Counted from the stretch's first letter, positions 23,157 to 31,337 are shown. The stretch: 64,000 bases of DNA from JAAFHZ01 sp964247085 (GCA_964247085.1 CAXTSX010000009.1:1-64000), one strand, 5' to 3'. Program-made: numbers and translations. The notes: generated by a model from the sequence alone, not told the origin.

Positions 23157-23873
23157 ATGCAAATGACATTGCCTTTACATTTGAGCATCTCGGAAAAATT
23201 GCGCACGCGAATTATCGAAGGTTTATATCAACCGGGAGATCGGCTACCCAGCGAACATCAATTAATATCTGAATTCACCGTTAGCCGAATTACAGCAAGG
23301 CGAGCGATCGCCAATCTAACTCAACAGGGATTAGTTACGGTGCACCAAGGCAAAGGAACTTTTGTGACGGCTCAACAGAAAGTGATCTATTCCCTGTCCA
23401 ATCCCTTAGTTTTTTTAGAAGAAGATATTGCAGCGCAAGGCATCAAAGTTCAGGTCAAAACCTTTGTATTTGAGCCAGTAGTAGCGCCCTTAGCTGTTCA
23501 AGAAATTTTGCAATCTTCGATCGCTTATTTACAAAAAAAAGTTTTGCTATTTAATGGGATTCCTGGCTGCGTTGATATTACTTACATTGTGCCCGAGTTG
23601 GGAGAAACTTATGCCGCCGAACTCTGTCAACAAATGACTTTTACGACCCTCACCCAGCACGGTATTAGCATTGAAAAAATTGATACGCTAATTGAATGTA
23701 CTCAAGCAGATTATGAAACGAGTGTTCAGTTAGAAGTAACACTAGGTCATCCGCTGATTGTTTACCGACATACAGCCTATCAAGATGGTAACCGTCCGAT
23801 CGTCCATGGTGAGACCCTTTCACGCGGCGATCGTTTTTGCTATTCGATTCAAGTCCAAAGAAAAAATCCCTAA
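23157..23873 (+). CDS. GntR-family regulator (HutC type, UTRA domain)
   Basis: A 238-residue repressor-type protein. Residues 1-72 form the winged helix of GntR, with GDRLPSEHQLISEFTVSRITARRAI and LVTVHQGKGTFV. Residues about 90-235 match the UTRA ligand domain, which binds small metabolites and ends the usual way. It is divergent from the desaturase operon and separated from it by a short gap with three palindromes, so it probably controls that operon and itself. The ligand is likely a substrate or product of the operon. The ATG at 23157 is followed by another at 23163. Confidence 0.9.
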   Translation: MQMTLPLHLSISEKLRTRIIEGLYQPGDRLPSEHQLISEFTVSRITARRAIANLTQQGLVTVHQGKGTFVTAQQKVIYSLSNPLVFLEEDIAAQGIKVQVKTFVFEPVVAPLAVQEILQSSIAYLQKKVLLFNGIPGCVDITYIVPELGETYAAELCQQMTFTTLTQHGISIEKIDTLIECTQADYETSVQLEVTLGHPLIVYRHTAYQDGNRPIVHGETLSRGDRFCYSIQVQRKNP

Positions 23874-24200
23874 AAGCCTTACCCAGAAAGAATAACCTGG
23901 GATTTTAACTAGCCATACCATCAAAGTTGAGTGCGATATCAAGCATAATTACGCTCTCTTGTGAAGATTTGTCAGAACTTTATAACTTTAAAAAAAGGAA
24001 AATCTACCTTGTAGATAGTTGGCCAATCAATCATTGCGTCAATCAATTCACAATCAATTCCAGCATTCCCAACTTTAGCAGCCGGACAGAACCCACTGGA
24101 AGATTGACTCCAGACTGGTGGGATTATCTCTACTGAACTAAAGGACTGCCAGTTAGCTTAAACATATCCAGCATAAATATTAAGAAGGAAAGGTGTTTTT
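23874..24200. other. intergenic region, no clear gene
   Basis: These 327 bases carry a 69-codon frame at 23927-24136 that lacks a ribosome binding site and resembles no known protein. Apart from the weak stem-loop after the GntR-type gene, nothing else is visible. The promoter of the Nif11-type gene should be near the right end. Confidence 0.5.
23880..23899 (+). terminator. weak stem-loop after the GntR-type gene
   Basis: CCCAG and CTGGG flank a ten-base loop and are followed by ATTTTA, shortly after the GntR-type stop. The stem has only five pairs, so this is a tentative terminator. Confidence 0.4.
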
Positions 24201-24434
24201 ATGACTATGAAAAGTGTTGTTGATTTTTTCACCGTAGTTAAAAAAGATCTGTCCTTGCAGCGTAGAACCCAAATGGCGACTGATATTGATGCCATGATCA
24301 AAATCGCTGAAGAGTATAGTTGTAAATTCACCGGTCCCGAGTTACAGGCTTTCTTAAGGAAAATGCCAGAAAAGGATTTGGTTTCGGCGGTGAATCCGGG
24401 TATTGGCAATCGACTACATATGAATCCTCGGTAG
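24201..24434 (+). CDS. Nif11-type small protein
   Basis: A 77-residue protein that fits the Nif11 / Nif11-like leader family: SVVDFFTVVKKDLSLQ, MIKIAEEYSCKFTGPELQAFL and a closing acidic helix MPEKDLVSAV. Nif11-type leaders usually end with a Gly-Gly cleavage site and a Cys-rich core; here the tail is NPGIGNRLHMNPR, with no GG and no Cys after the leader. It has a good ribosome binding site (AAGGAAAGG seven bases before the ATG). No lanthipeptide or other maturase, protease or exporter gene is adjacent, so a role as a peptide precursor is doubtful; it may be a stand-alone Nif11 protein. Confidence 0.75.
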   Translation: MTMKSVVDFFTVVKKDLSLQRRTQMATDIDAMIKIAEEYSCKFTGPELQAFLRKMPEKDLVSAVNPGIGNRLHMNPR

Positions 24435-24498
24435 TATCCTATTGATTCAGTGACCGACATAGCTGATGATTAGAGCTGAAAGTTTTTGGTCAACAGCT

Positions 24499-26136
24499 AT
24501 GGTCGATTCGCTCCTACAGAACTTTAATACCATTGGCGACCGCAAGCAGCTGGCTCCAGTCTTAGCAGCGATCGATATTGGAACTAACTCCATTCATACT
24601 GTCATTGTCCAGATTAAGCCAGAACTACCAGCTTTTAGTATTGTGGGTCGGGAGAAAGACACTGTCCGCCTAGGCGATCGAGACAAAGCCACCGGGAACT
24701 TGAAAGAAGAAGCCATGGTGAGATCGATCGAAGCCTTGCATCGTCACCAAGAAATGGCCAAAAGCCTGGGAGCGACCCAAATTATTGCCGTGGCCACCAG
24801 CGCTACCCGTGAAGCACCCAACGGTCGAGCATTTATCGATCGAATCGATGCTGAACTGGGTCTGAAGGTCGATCTAATTTCTGGCCAAGAAGAAGCGCGG
24901 CGCATCTACCTTGGTGTTTTATCTGGAATCGAATTTAACAATACCCCCCGCATCATGATTGATATTGGGGGCGGTTCTACCGAACTAATTCTAGGCGACA
25001 GCGAAGAGCCCCGCACTCTCAGCAGCACGAAGATCGGTGCGGTGCGCCTCAGTGTCGAATTAGTAAAGAGCGATCCCATTAGCGATACGGAGTTTGCCTA
25101 TCTACAAGCCTATGTGCGTGGCCAGCTAGAGAGACCGATCGACGATATCAAGTCCCAGCTGCAAGCTGGTGAAAAACCCCAGATGGTGGGCACTTCCGGG
25201 ACGATCGAAACAGTCGCCATGATTATAGCCCGCGATAAAACCGGCTCATTACCCAGTCGGCTCAATGGTTTCCAACTCAACCTCAAAGATGTCAAAACCT
25301 TAATTAACAAATTGCGCCGCCTGAACAATAGCGATCGAGCACAGCTGGCCGGGATGTCCGAACGACGCGCCGAAATAATTATTCCAGGAGCCGTTGTACT
25401 CCAAGAAGCCATGTTGATGCTGGGGATGGAATCACTAACTTTTTGCGAGCGCAGCCTCCGGGAAGGGGTAATTGTCGATTGGATGCTCACCCACGGCCTG
25501 ATCGAAGATCGGTTGCGCTACCAAAGCTCCATCAAGGAACGGAGCACCCTCAAAATTGCCGACAAGTATGGAGTAGACCTGCTTCATTCCCAACAAGTTG
25601 CCAAATTTGCCGTAGAAATCTTTGATTACATGCAAACAGTCCGCCTCCACCATTTGGATGAAAATGCCCGACGTTACTTGTGGAGTGCCGCCGTATTGCA
25701 TAATAGCGGACATTTTGTCAGTCATTCCTCTCACCATAAGCATTCCTACTATCTGATCCGTTACGGCGAACTATTAGGTTACAACGAGTTAGAAATTGAG
25801 ATTATCGCCAACATTGCCCGTTATCATCGCAAAGCTATCCCCAAAAAAAAGCATGATACTTATCAAAATTTGCCGAAGTCTCATCGCCTAATCATTTCCC
25901 AGCTAGGTGCCATTCTGCGGGTGGCCATCGCTCTCGATCGCCGTATGATTGGAGCAGTCGATCGAATCACTTGTAATTTCCAGCCAGCCGATCGTCAATT
26001 TCAAATAGTTTTTCAACCCAGCCAACTAGGTGATGATTGCTCATTAGAAAAATGGAGCTTGAATTTCAAGAAATCTTGGTTTGAAACAGAGTTTAACGTC
26101 AAACTAATTTCACAGCTGGGCAGTTGGAATGCATAG
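24499..26136 (+). CDS. ppx: Ppx/GppA family exopolyphosphatase
   Basis: A 545-residue protein from the ATG at 24499 (MVDSLLQNFN), preferred because cyanobacterial homologues start close to it; the ATG at 24466 would add 11 residues. The N-terminal ASKHA domains have AAIDIGTNSIHTVIVQI, VATSATREAPNG, ISGQEEARRIYLGVLSG and MIDIGGGSTELILG, the catalytic Glu lying in the GQEEA segment. The C-terminal half (about 320-545) is an HD-like domain with LHNSGHFVSHSSHHKHS. The enzyme releases phosphate from polyphosphate and may also hydrolyse pppGpp. It is a single gene. Confidence 0.94.
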   Translation: MVDSLLQNFNTIGDRKQLAPVLAAIDIGTNSIHTVIVQIKPELPAFSIVGREKDTVRLGDRDKATGNLKEEAMVRSIEALHRHQEMAKSLGATQIIAVATSATREAPNGRAFIDRIDAELGLKVDLISGQEEARRIYLGVLSGIEFNNTPRIMIDIGGGSTELILGDSEEPRTLSSTKIGAVRLSVELVKSDPISDTEFAYLQAYVRGQLERPIDDIKSQLQAGEKPQMVGTSGTIETVAMIIARDKTGSLPSRLNGFQLNLKDVKTLINKLRRLNNSDRAQLAGMSERRAEIIIPGAVVLQEAMLMLGMESLTFCERSLREGVIVDWMLTHGLIEDRLRYQSSIKERSTLKIADKYGVDLLHSQQVAKFAVEIFDYMQTVRLHHLDENARRYLWSAAVLHNSGHFVSHSSHHKHSYYLIRYGELLGYNELEIEIIANIARYHRKAIPKKKHDTYQNLPKSHRLIISQLGAILRVAIALDRRMIGAVDRITCNFQPADRQFQIVFQPSQLGDDCSLEKWSLNFKKSWFETEFNVKLISQLGSWNA

Positions 26137-26232
26137 GATGACGCACTGAATTTGTGATACGCAAAAGGTGGATGTCCATGACGACTGTGGTTGCGATCGA
26201 AAATAGAAAAGCATGGGTATCAAGTAGAATTC

Positions 26233-26460
26233 TCAAGGCATGTAGTCCTCAAAACCCTCGATCGGATCATCAAACCCATCCAAAATCTTGACTAAACCTT
26301 GGGCACTACCAAACTTAGGTTTAGGTAAATCGGGATTAATCAACATTAGGGTGACGATCGTCCCGTCATGCCGTGCGATCATCACCTCTTCCCCATTCAC
26401 CGCTGCATCAACCAGTTCAGACAGACGAGCTTGTGCTTCTTGTAGAGTCAGAGTTTGCAT
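26233..26460 (-). CDS. Phd/YefM-type antitoxin
   Basis: A 75-residue protein with the prevent-host-death signature MQTLTLQEAQARLSELVDAAVNGEEVMIARHDG, followed by a short C-terminal toxin-binding tail. Phd antitoxins bind DNA as dimers and cover the toxin with the tail. No PIN or Doc/RelE-type toxin gene is next to it: the downstream side is the convergent ppx and the upstream side is the DUF6887 gene 12 bases away. It may be an orphan or use a toxin elsewhere. Confidence 0.85.
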   Translation of the reverse strand: MQTLTLQEAQARLSELVDAAVNGEEVMIARHDGTIVTLMLINPDLPKPKFGSAQGLVKILDGFDDPIEGFEDYMP

Positions 26461-26472
26461 AGGATATATATA

Positions 26473-26697
26473 CTAAACCGCGTTGTCTTGTGGTCTAGAA
26501 TTACGGTGAATGTGTTCAATAAATTCAGGATAATTATCTAAATCCTGATCGGATTGGATGGGAGGCATATCAATCCAGTTACCTTCAGCATGTAATCGAT
26601 CGACATACGCATGAAAGGCTTCTTGATCTTCGCGATGTTCAAGAACATAATTTTGCAATTCTTTTTGATTCATGGACTGAAAATCAGGTGTACTCAT
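26473..26697 (-). CDS. DUF6887 family protein
   Basis: A small protein of 74 residues from the ATG at 26697 (MSTPDFQSMNQKELQNYVL), chosen because GAAGG lies nine bases upstream; the ATG at 26712 would add five residues and overlap the upstream stop. Phrases HREDQEAFHAYVDRLHAEGNW and NYPEFIEHIH match the DUF6887 family, which in cyanobacteria is often paired with DUF6888, as here. Function is unknown, and the frequent pairing hints at a two-component module. Confidence 0.8.
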   Translation of the reverse strand: MSTPDFQSMNQKELQNYVLEHREDQEAFHAYVDRLHAEGNWIDMPPIQSDQDLDNYPEFIEHIHRNSRPQDNAV

Positions 26698-26708
26698 CCG
26701 ATGTACCT

Positions 26709-26873
26709 TCATTTACCATTAGGGTAAATTTCTATAATATTTTCGTCGCCAGCCAAGAAAAATATGTTTCCGGTTCGTTCATCCATCCGGACTATATTGA
26801 TTGACAAGTAAAGCTTGGTAAACCGACAACACAAGATATAGCATTGTGTCTTTTGCTCTGATGTAGGAATAAT
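26709..26873 (-). CDS. DUF6888 family protein with apparent ATT start
   Basis: The 54-residue reading I-I-P-T-S-E-Q-K-T-Q-C-Y-I-L-C-C leads into TKLYLSINIVRMDERTGNIF, FLAGDENIIEIYPNGK and a stop. This matches DUF6888 from its very first residues; relatives start M-I/L-P-T. In this copy the codon in the start position is ATT, and no ATG, GTG or TTG lies between an in-frame TGA upstream and the conserved core. A GAGGGG ribosome binding site ends five bases before the ATT. It could use ATT (as infC does) or be a recently silenced gene. Its stop overlaps the ATG at 26712. Confidence 0.7.
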   Translation of the reverse strand: MIPTSEQKTQCYILCCRFTKLYLSINIVRMDERTGNIFFLAGDENIIEIYPNGK

Positions 26874-26878
26874 CTGAA

Positions 26879-26884
26879 CCCCTC
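26879..26884 (-). promoter_or_regulatory. Shine-Dalgarno GAGGGG for the DUF6888 gene
   Basis: A strong GAGGGG ends five bases before the ATT codon at 26873-26871. Its presence supports that codon as the historic or current start. Confidence 0.55.
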
Positions 26885-26917
26885 AACCTTTCTATCTTGT
26901 GACGATCATAACATTCT

Positions 26918-27475
26918 TCAGGAAGCATTTAAATCCAGCAACCCAGCTGGTGGCGTGATCTCAATGCGTCGTTGCTCCATATTTACCACCGGTACAATTT
27001 CCGGTACAAACGGAATCCAAACTTCTTTCGTCGCTGTTTTGACCACCAACAAATCGTGACCGAGAGAGACCAAATCCTTCACGATGCCCACCTGTTCACC
27101 CGTATCTTGCAGAAATACCGGCAAATCGATCAAATCGGCGACATGATATTCCCCAGGATCTAAAGATAGTCGATCGGCTGCTGGAACCACCAACATTTTG
27201 TTCCGTAAAGCTTCGGCCTGTTGACGGTTATCGATCGAAGCCAACTTCACCACATACATATCCTTACCCGGCATCCCATAGCCGCGCTGGAGTTGCACCG
27301 ACTCTGGCTCTTCTTGATTGCTGCTATACAACCAACGTTCGCCCGCCACCTCAAAGCGTTCCGGGAAGTCACTGTGCGGATATACTCGCACTTCTCCCTT
27401 CAAGCCCTGCGGCGCGACAATCGTGCCGATTTCCATCCAGCCTGGTGGCGGTATTAGTTTGTTGATGGAAAGCAT
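26918..27475 (-). CDS. rimM: ribosome maturation factor RimM
   Basis: A 185-residue protein that helps 16S rRNA processing and binds S19 in the 30S head. The N-terminal RimM domain has EIGTIVAPQGLKGEVRVYPHSD, and the C-terminal PRC-barrel has YHVADLIDLPVFLQD and EVWIPFVPEIV with V-N-x-E-x-R-R-I-E-I at the end. The start lies two bases after the thrS stop, so the two form an operon. The DUF6888 gene starts 44 bases downstream on the same strand. Confidence 0.96.
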   Translation of the reverse strand: MLSINKLIPPPGWMEIGTIVAPQGLKGEVRVYPHSDFPERFEVAGERWLYSSNQEEPESVQLQRGYGMPGKDMYVVKLASIDNRQQAEALRNKMLVVPAADRLSLDPGEYHVADLIDLPVFLQDTGEQVGIVKDLVSLGHDLLVVKTATKEVWIPFVPEIVPVVNMEQRRIEITPPAGLLDLNAS

Positions 27476-27477
27476 AG

Positions 27478-29292
27478 TTAAAAGTTACTGTAGTTATTCA
27501 AGGCTTGGAGCAGTCGATCGTGTACCGTGGCAACGGGCATGGCACCTAGTTCCCCATCGGCACGGGTGCGGATGCTGACGGTACGGTTTTCCACTTCGTT
27601 AGCACCAATTACGCCGACTACTGGAATCTTGGATTTTTCGGCATTGCGAATCATCTTGCCTAAGCGCTCGTTGCTGTTATCAACTTCCGCCCGGACTCCA
27701 GCGGTTAGTAGTTGTTGACAAACTTCTTGAGCAAAAGGCGCGAAGTCTTGGGCTACTGGTACTAAGCGCATTTGAACGGGCGCTAACCACAGCGGGAAGT
27801 CGCCAGCGTATTCTTCAATCAAGATGCCAATGAGTCGTTCCAAGGAACCGAAAGGTGCCCGGTGAATCATTACTGGGCGCTGGCGGCTGCTGTCTTCCGA
27901 GACGTATTCCAGCTCAAAGCGCTCTGGCAAGTTGTAGTCTACCTGAACGGTGCCCAGCTGCCATTCTCGTTCTAAGACATCTTGGAAGATGAAATCGAGC
28001 TTGGGTCCGTAAAAAGCGGCTTCGCCAATTCCTTCAAAATGATCCAGTCCCAGGGTTTCTACAGCGCGGCGAATAGCACCCTGGGCTTTTTCCCACGCAT
28101 CATCGGAGCCGATGTATTTATCTTTTAGCTCGGGATCGCGGAAGCTCAATCTGGCCTTGAATTTTTTCAGATTCAAGGCTTTAAATACGTGTAGAATCAA
28201 ATCCACCACATTCAAGAATTCGGCATCCAATTGGTCGGGAGTCACAAACAGATGGGAATCATCCACTGTAAAGCCGCGTACTCTTGTTAGTCCGCCTAAT
28301 TCCCCAGATTGTTCGTAGCGATAAACTGTCCCGAATTCGGCCAACCGCATAGGCAGTTCTCGATAGGAACGCAATTCGTTCTTGTAGATCTGAATGTGGA
28401 ATGGACAGTTCATCGGCTTCATCACAAAGCCCTGCTCTGCTGCTCTGGCCGCATCATCTTCGGCCATCATCGGAAACATGTCTTCTTGGTACTTTTGCCA
28501 GTGACCAGAAATCTTAAACAGATCCACCTTCGCAATATGCGGAGTCACGACTTGTTGATAGCCGCGCTTGATCTGCTCCTTTTTCAAAAAATCTTCCAAG
28601 GTCGATCGCAAGATGGTACCTTTAGGAGTCCAGAGCGGTAGTCCGGCACCCACCGAGTCCGAGAAAATAAATAGCCCCAGTTCTTTCCCTAGTTTGCGAT
28701 GATCGCGTTTTAGGGCTTCTTCCTTGCGCCGCTTGTATTCGGCAAGCTGTTCGGGGGTTTCCCAGGCGGTGCCATAAATGCGCTGGAGTTGAGCTTTATT
28801 TTCATCACCGCGCCAGTAAGCCCCAGCCACACTTTCTAGTTCGATCGCCTTCGGATTTAATTCCCCAGTATTTTCCACATGGGGGCCAGCACACAAATCC
28901 CACCATTTATCGCCCAGGTGATAGATCGTGATTGGTTCGGTTTTAATATCCGCCAGAATCTCGGCTTTGTATGGCTCATTAATCTCTTGAATTCGCGCCG
29001 CCGCCGCTTCCCGCGTGACTTCTTCCCGGATTACTGGCAACTTCTGATTAATGATCTTGATCATTTCTTTTTTGATGGCCTTTAAATCCGCTTCCGTAAA
29101 AGCCTCGGGCACGTCAAAATCGTAGTAAAAACCGTTATCAATCCAGGGGCCGATCGTCACCTGCGCTTTGGGAAACAGCTTTTGTACCGCCATCGCCATT
29201 ACATGGGAGGTGGTATGTCTAATTTTCTTGAGACTATCAGACTCGTTAGTCTTGGGTAGGTAGATTGATTCTGGCTGGTCGGCGATAGACAT
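27478..29292 (-). CDS. thrS: threonyl-tRNA synthetase
   Basis: A 604-residue class II aminoacyl-tRNA synthetase. Residues 1-25 replace the TGS domain found in E. coli; cyanobacterial ThrRS normally lacks it. The editing-related domain (KIRHTTSHVMAMAVQKLFP, Zn-type site near GPHVENTG) is followed by the catalytic core with MNCPFHIQIYKNELRSYR, the motif-2 FGTVYRYEQSGELGGLTRVR and motif 3 MIHRAPFGSLERLIGILIEEY. A C-terminal anticodon-binding domain ends the protein. It is the promoter-proximal gene of thrS-rimM. Confidence 0.97.
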   Translation of the reverse strand: MSIADQPESIYLPKTNESDSLKKIRHTTSHVMAMAVQKLFPKAQVTIGPWIDNGFYYDFDVPEAFTEADLKAIKKEMIKIINQKLPVIREEVTREAAAARIQEINEPYKAEILADIKTEPITIYHLGDKWWDLCAGPHVENTGELNPKAIELESVAGAYWRGDENKAQLQRIYGTAWETPEQLAEYKRRKEEALKRDHRKLGKELGLFIFSDSVGAGLPLWTPKGTILRSTLEDFLKKEQIKRGYQQVVTPHIAKVDLFKISGHWQKYQEDMFPMMAEDDAARAAEQGFVMKPMNCPFHIQIYKNELRSYRELPMRLAEFGTVYRYEQSGELGGLTRVRGFTVDDSHLFVTPDQLDAEFLNVVDLILHVFKALNLKKFKARLSFRDPELKDKYIGSDDAWEKAQGAIRRAVETLGLDHFEGIGEAAFYGPKLDFIFQDVLEREWQLGTVQVDYNLPERFELEYVSEDSSRQRPVMIHRAPFGSLERLIGILIEEYAGDFPLWLAPVQMRLVPVAQDFAPFAQEVCQQLLTAGVRAEVDNSNERLGKMIRNAEKSKIPVVGVIGANEVENRTVSIRTRADGELGAMPVATVHDRLLQALNNYSNF

Positions 29293-29435
29293 TGGAGCGA
29301 GATTCCCTGCAACTTTAAATCCAGTATTTATTCTAACCTCTCTGGCCAGATCTCTAGATCTTCTCGATTAGCACTAGACCAGCAATCTCCTCGATCGATC
29401 AACATTACTTTAAGAATTGTAAAAAAGGTTAGAAT

Positions 29436-29801
29436 ATGGCCTATACAACAATCCCCCTATCCAATGCGATGCCTCCCTCTCAGCCCTCCGAACAAGATCT
29501 ACTGAAAACCATACTCCAACCTCTCTTGGAAGATTTTAGTCACTGGTTTGCTCGATCGGTCAGTTTATTAGAAAGTGAACGAATTAGTTTCTTAAGTGAA
29601 TCTGAGCAAAATGAATTATTGGCTAAAGTTAAAAATGCTGTCCAGGAAGTGAGTGTGGCGCAAATGCTATTTAACGCTACCGATGGCCAAGTAGGCATCG
29701 AACCCAGTACCATGCTGACATGGCATAAAATAGTAGGGGAATGTTGGCGAGTTGCGACGTTGTTTCGTCAGCTTCAGTCGGCCAATACCAATCCGGATTA
29801 G
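29436..29801 (+). CDS. DUF2605 family protein
   Basis: A 121-residue cyanobacterial protein with LLKTILQPLLEDFSHWFARS, LLESERISFLSESEQNELL and VSVAQMLFNATDGQVGIE, all typical of DUF2605. It has no signal or membrane segment. Function is unknown. It lies 40 bases upstream of a DUF2973 gene; this two-gene order is conserved in many cyanobacteria, which implies a shared task. The start region faces thrS, which is divergent. Confidence 0.85.
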   Translation: MAYTTIPLSNAMPPSQPSEQDLLKTILQPLLEDFSHWFARSVSLLESERISFLSESEQNELLAKVKNAVQEVSVAQMLFNATDGQVGIEPSTMLTWHKIVGECWRVATLFRQLQSANTNPD

Positions 29802-29841
29802 ACTACCGCTGCTCTATTACAAAAATAATTATCTTTAAAAT

Positions 29842-30141
29842 ATGCTCCACATCCTTTACCTAATCGCATTTACTATTGTGGCGTTTTTGGCGATCGGCAA
29901 TCTGATCAGGAACTTGGTACAGTTCAGTGTGGATTCTCAGAACCATTATGCCCCCACCTCCTCCAGGCAGCAGTACGCTCCCCATCCTGAGCTACTCGAT
30001 GAGACTGGTCGTCTGACTAGTGAGCCTCTGCTGGTGATGAAGTCTATTACCATCGATGATGCTCGCGCTCGTTTGGATGCTCTCTATAACGATTTGCCCA
30101 GTTACAACAATGCATCAGATACCGAAGAAAGTGCTAGTTAG
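29842..30141 (+). CDS. DUF2973 family membrane protein
   Basis: A 99-residue protein with a single N-terminal transmembrane helix (LHILYLIAFTIVAFLAIGNL) and a cytoplasmic tail with HPELLDETGRLTSEPLLVMK and SITIDDARARLDALY, typical of DUF2973. It follows the DUF2605 gene as in other cyanobacteria. The last eight bases overlap the convergent pgmB gene. Function unknown. Confidence 0.85.
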   Translation: MLHILYLIAFTIVAFLAIGNLIRNLVQFSVDSQNHYAPTSSRQQYAPHPELLDETGRLTSEPLLVMKSITIDDARARLDALYNDLPSYNNASDTEESAS

Positions 30142-30805
30142 ATGCTGCTAACTTGCTCAAAATATCATCCCAACGGTAACCAGCGAGGCTGGGCAGTACT
30201 AAATCGGCGGCACTGAGCCGTTCTTGCGGACCAACCCCCACTACCTTCATGCCAGCTGCCAATGCGGCCAGTACACCAGCCGCAGCATCTTCAATCACTA
30301 GGCATTGAGCAGGCTCAATTTGCAGTAAAGCAGCAGCCTTCAGAAAAACATCGGGAGCTGGTTTGAACTGCTCGACACTGTGGCCGTCCGCAACATATTC
30401 AAAGAAATGTCGAACTGCTAGGCGCTGGAGTACGAATTCGGCATTCTTGCTAGAAGAACCCAAGGCAATCCGAATTTGTTGAAATTGCAGTTCAGCTAGC
30501 AAGTCAGCCACTCCGGGGAGGAGCTGGCTACTATCTAAAGATTCCACTAATTTTAGATAATAATTATTCTTGCGATCGAGCATGTCCTGCTTCAGTTCAG
30601 CACTAATAATCCGATCGCCTAGCAACCGGTTCACACTATCTTCCCGATTCATCCCCAGAATCTGCTCATATTTGGACTTATCAAAGGGAATCCCTTCATC
30701 ATCAGCCACCTGTTGCCAAGAGCGATAATGGAGATCGATCGTATCGGCTAAGACACCATCTAGGTCAAAAATAACCGCAGCAATCGGTCGCACTGTCTCA
30801 GGCAT
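30134..30805 (-). CDS. pgmB: beta-phosphoglucomutase
   Basis: A 223-residue HAD enzyme that interconverts beta-glucose 1-phosphate and glucose 6-phosphate. The start at 30805 (MPETVRPIAAVIFDLDGVLADT) is preferred over 30865 because the extra 20 residues have no counterpart. The nucleophile motif is DLDGVLADT with the general-acid Asp two residues on. The cap domain follows, then SSSKNAEF and a Lys-Pro-Asp (KPAPDVFL), and EDAAAGVLAALAAGM for metal binding. Its start overlaps the end of ndhN by eight bases, so they are cotranscribed. A disaccharide phosphorylase partner is not in the window. Confidence 0.9.
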   Translation of the reverse strand: MPETVRPIAAVIFDLDGVLADTIDLHYRSWQQVADDEGIPFDKSKYEQILGMNREDSVNRLLGDRIISAELKQDMLDRKNNYYLKLVESLDSSQLLPGVADLLAELQFQQIRIALGSSSKNAEFVLQRLAVRHFFEYVADGHSVEQFKPAPDVFLKAAALLQIEPAQCLVIEDAAAGVLAALAAGMKVVGVGPQERLSAADLVLPSLAGYRWDDILSKLAASN

Positions 30806-31253
30806 AGACCAATTCAGGAGTAAGTTTTTCCCAGCGGAAATAGCGCTCTCCCCCCAATTCCACAATCACCTTCACTTGGGGCATCAGCTGGGGCAGAGTC
30901 GCTAAATATCCCAGCTCTTCCCCCGACAAAATATGTCCATCTACTAACCAAAGAACCAGACCCTTAGAAGTAGCTGGTAAATGGTCTAGCTGGGTTTGAA
31001 TAACAGGTGGCACCTGATAAACACGAATGTCTTTTTTCCCCAGATGCGCCGGACGCACCGTATGTACACCAGTCAGAAATGCCGATAGATCGCCTAAGCC
31101 CCTAGCCAGCAATCTACTACTATCGTAACCAGTAGCGCGTAGCCGCCTTTGATAGCGACCCTCATAACCACCCTCTAGAGGGGCGTAGACTCCCAAAGAA
31201 CCATGCTGTTCTAGGTCGCGAATGAATGATTTACCAGTTGTTAGTAATGGCAC
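30798..31253 (-). CDS. ndhN: NAD(P)H-quinone oxidoreductase subunit N (NDH-1)
   Basis: A 151-residue peripheral subunit of the photosynthetic NDH-1 complex, which takes electrons from ferredoxin to plastoquinone in cyclic flow and respiration at the thylakoid membrane. Diagnostic phrases are MPLLTTGKSFIRDLEQHGSL, VYAPLEGGYEGRYQRRLRATGY, GVHTVRPAHLGKKDIRVYQV and GERYFRWEKLTPELV. It is slightly shorter than the roughly 158 residues of others, mainly in the middle loop. It is the first gene of the ndhN-pgmB pair. Confidence 0.95.
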   Translation of the reverse strand: MPLLTTGKSFIRDLEQHGSLGVYAPLEGGYEGRYQRRLRATGYDSSRLLARGLGDLSAFLTGVHTVRPAHLGKKDIRVYQVPPVIQTQLDHLPATSKGLVLWLVDGHILSGEELGYLATLPQLMPQVKVIVELGGERYFRWEKLTPELVYA

Positions 31254-31337
31254 GGTGTGACCCTTTCTCTTGATGTAGAGCTGACGCAGTAATCTGCAAA
31301 ATCTTCTAGCTTACATTATGCCATTCTGTGTTGGCTC

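Noticed and set aside
23927..24136. 69-codon frame in the gap before the Nif11-type gene
   Set aside because: No ribosome binding site and no recognisable composition or motif; left as intergenic.
24201..24434. Calling a complete lanthipeptide (RiPP) cluster around the Nif11-type gene
   Set aside because: No LanM, rSAM, protease/ABC exporter or Cys-rich core lies nearby; neighbours are a GntR regulator and Ppx/GppA.
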